Part shown: one piece after another, positions 63,750-64,000 of the stretch | How the letters are laid out: every line of letters starts with the position of its first letter | Position numbering within the stretch: the stretch's first letter is position 1 | From: Sphaerolaimus hirsutus | Taxonomy: Eukaryota > Nematoda > Chromadorea > Monhysterida > Sphaerolaimidae | DNA: 64,000 nt | Assembly (NCBI GenBank): GCA_964036195.1 | Contig: OZ038459.1 | Location: 5,639,206-5,703,205, forward strand | Direction: 5' to 3' | Position numbers and translations under genes: made by a program | Notes under the pieces: model-generated | The model's input: only the letters and a program-made list of their open reading frames with translations | Databases searched by the model: none | Told to the model about the DNA's origin: nothing

Positions 63750-64000
63750 CATTGTTAAAATCCCAAGGGATGTACTTATTTTTCAGGCAAACAGCCGCAC
63801 ATTGATAGGTCCTATTATATCCCGTTTGGTCATGTTTATTACCAGTTACGGGTATGTAAACAACTATTTATTTACCTATTCTTTACACGATTGTTTAAGA
63901 AAATTCCTGGTGAAATAATAAACCCCTCCCACGAAATACCCCTCAAAATTCGCACTCTGAAAAATAAACCCCCTGGAGGTATTCGGAGGAAATACGATAT
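63750..64000. repeat. CCGTATTTCC-type MITE running off the window
   Basis: ATAATAAACCCCTCCCACGA and GGAGGTATTCGGAGGAAATA match the right side of the MITE family. The far end is outside the window or just at its edge. Confidence 0.55.

Overview
The window is eukaryotic and almost certainly comes from an invertebrate animal. It is AT-rich, its genes are split into many short GT-AG exons, and its products are typical of animals: a multicopy amidated neuropeptide precursor, secreted cysteine-rich peptide precursors, and a GPI-anchored protein resembling the stereocilin/otoancorin/mesothelin superfamily. More than half of the sequence is made of non-autonomous DNA transposons. No bacterial features, rRNA or clear tRNA were seen. 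A 200-base N gap lies at 62200-62399.

Layout. (1) 1-13.2 kb: a minus-strand gene of at least 17 exons (1053-12120), ending in a GPI-anchor-like tail. A signal-peptide exon pair just upstream (12663-13169) is either its 5' end or a separate small secreted-protein gene. (2) 13.2-41.1 kb: no supportable gene. This is a layered field of TIR elements, foldback elements, GGCGCC-rich elements and introner-like elements. (3) 41.16-43.31 kb, plus strand: a four-exon neuropeptide precursor with seven peptide copies, mostly of the form SLDM(V/I)NAGAxxxxW-Gly-Lys-Arg. (4) 45.4-61.6 kb: a segmental duplication carrying two minus-strand paralogues (47112-50105 and 56684-60889). Each has a signal peptide, an RR linker exon and a six-cysteine C-C-CC-C-C domain split over two exons, with all introns in phase 2. 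Differences between the two copies expose several transposon insertions with matching empty sites. (5) 61-64 kb: repeats and the gap.

The most striking signal is a group of short inverted-repeat elements whose own ends are splice sites. They begin GTGCC(A/G)GT(T/C)CC and end in the near-complement ACTG(C/G)CC(C/T)(C/T)(A/T)G. Two copies are exactly introns in two unrelated genes on opposite strands (9766-9958 and 41852-41991). A third (10818-11230) fits the reading frame but ends in TG instead of AG. Further copies of the same and related families sit outside genes. This is the behaviour expected of introners, transposons that create introns, and here intronic and intergenic copies can be compared in one window.

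Exon models were built by hand from splice signals and reading phase. For the three main genes the phases join without a break. Product assignments rest on recognisable sequence patterns only; no database search was run.
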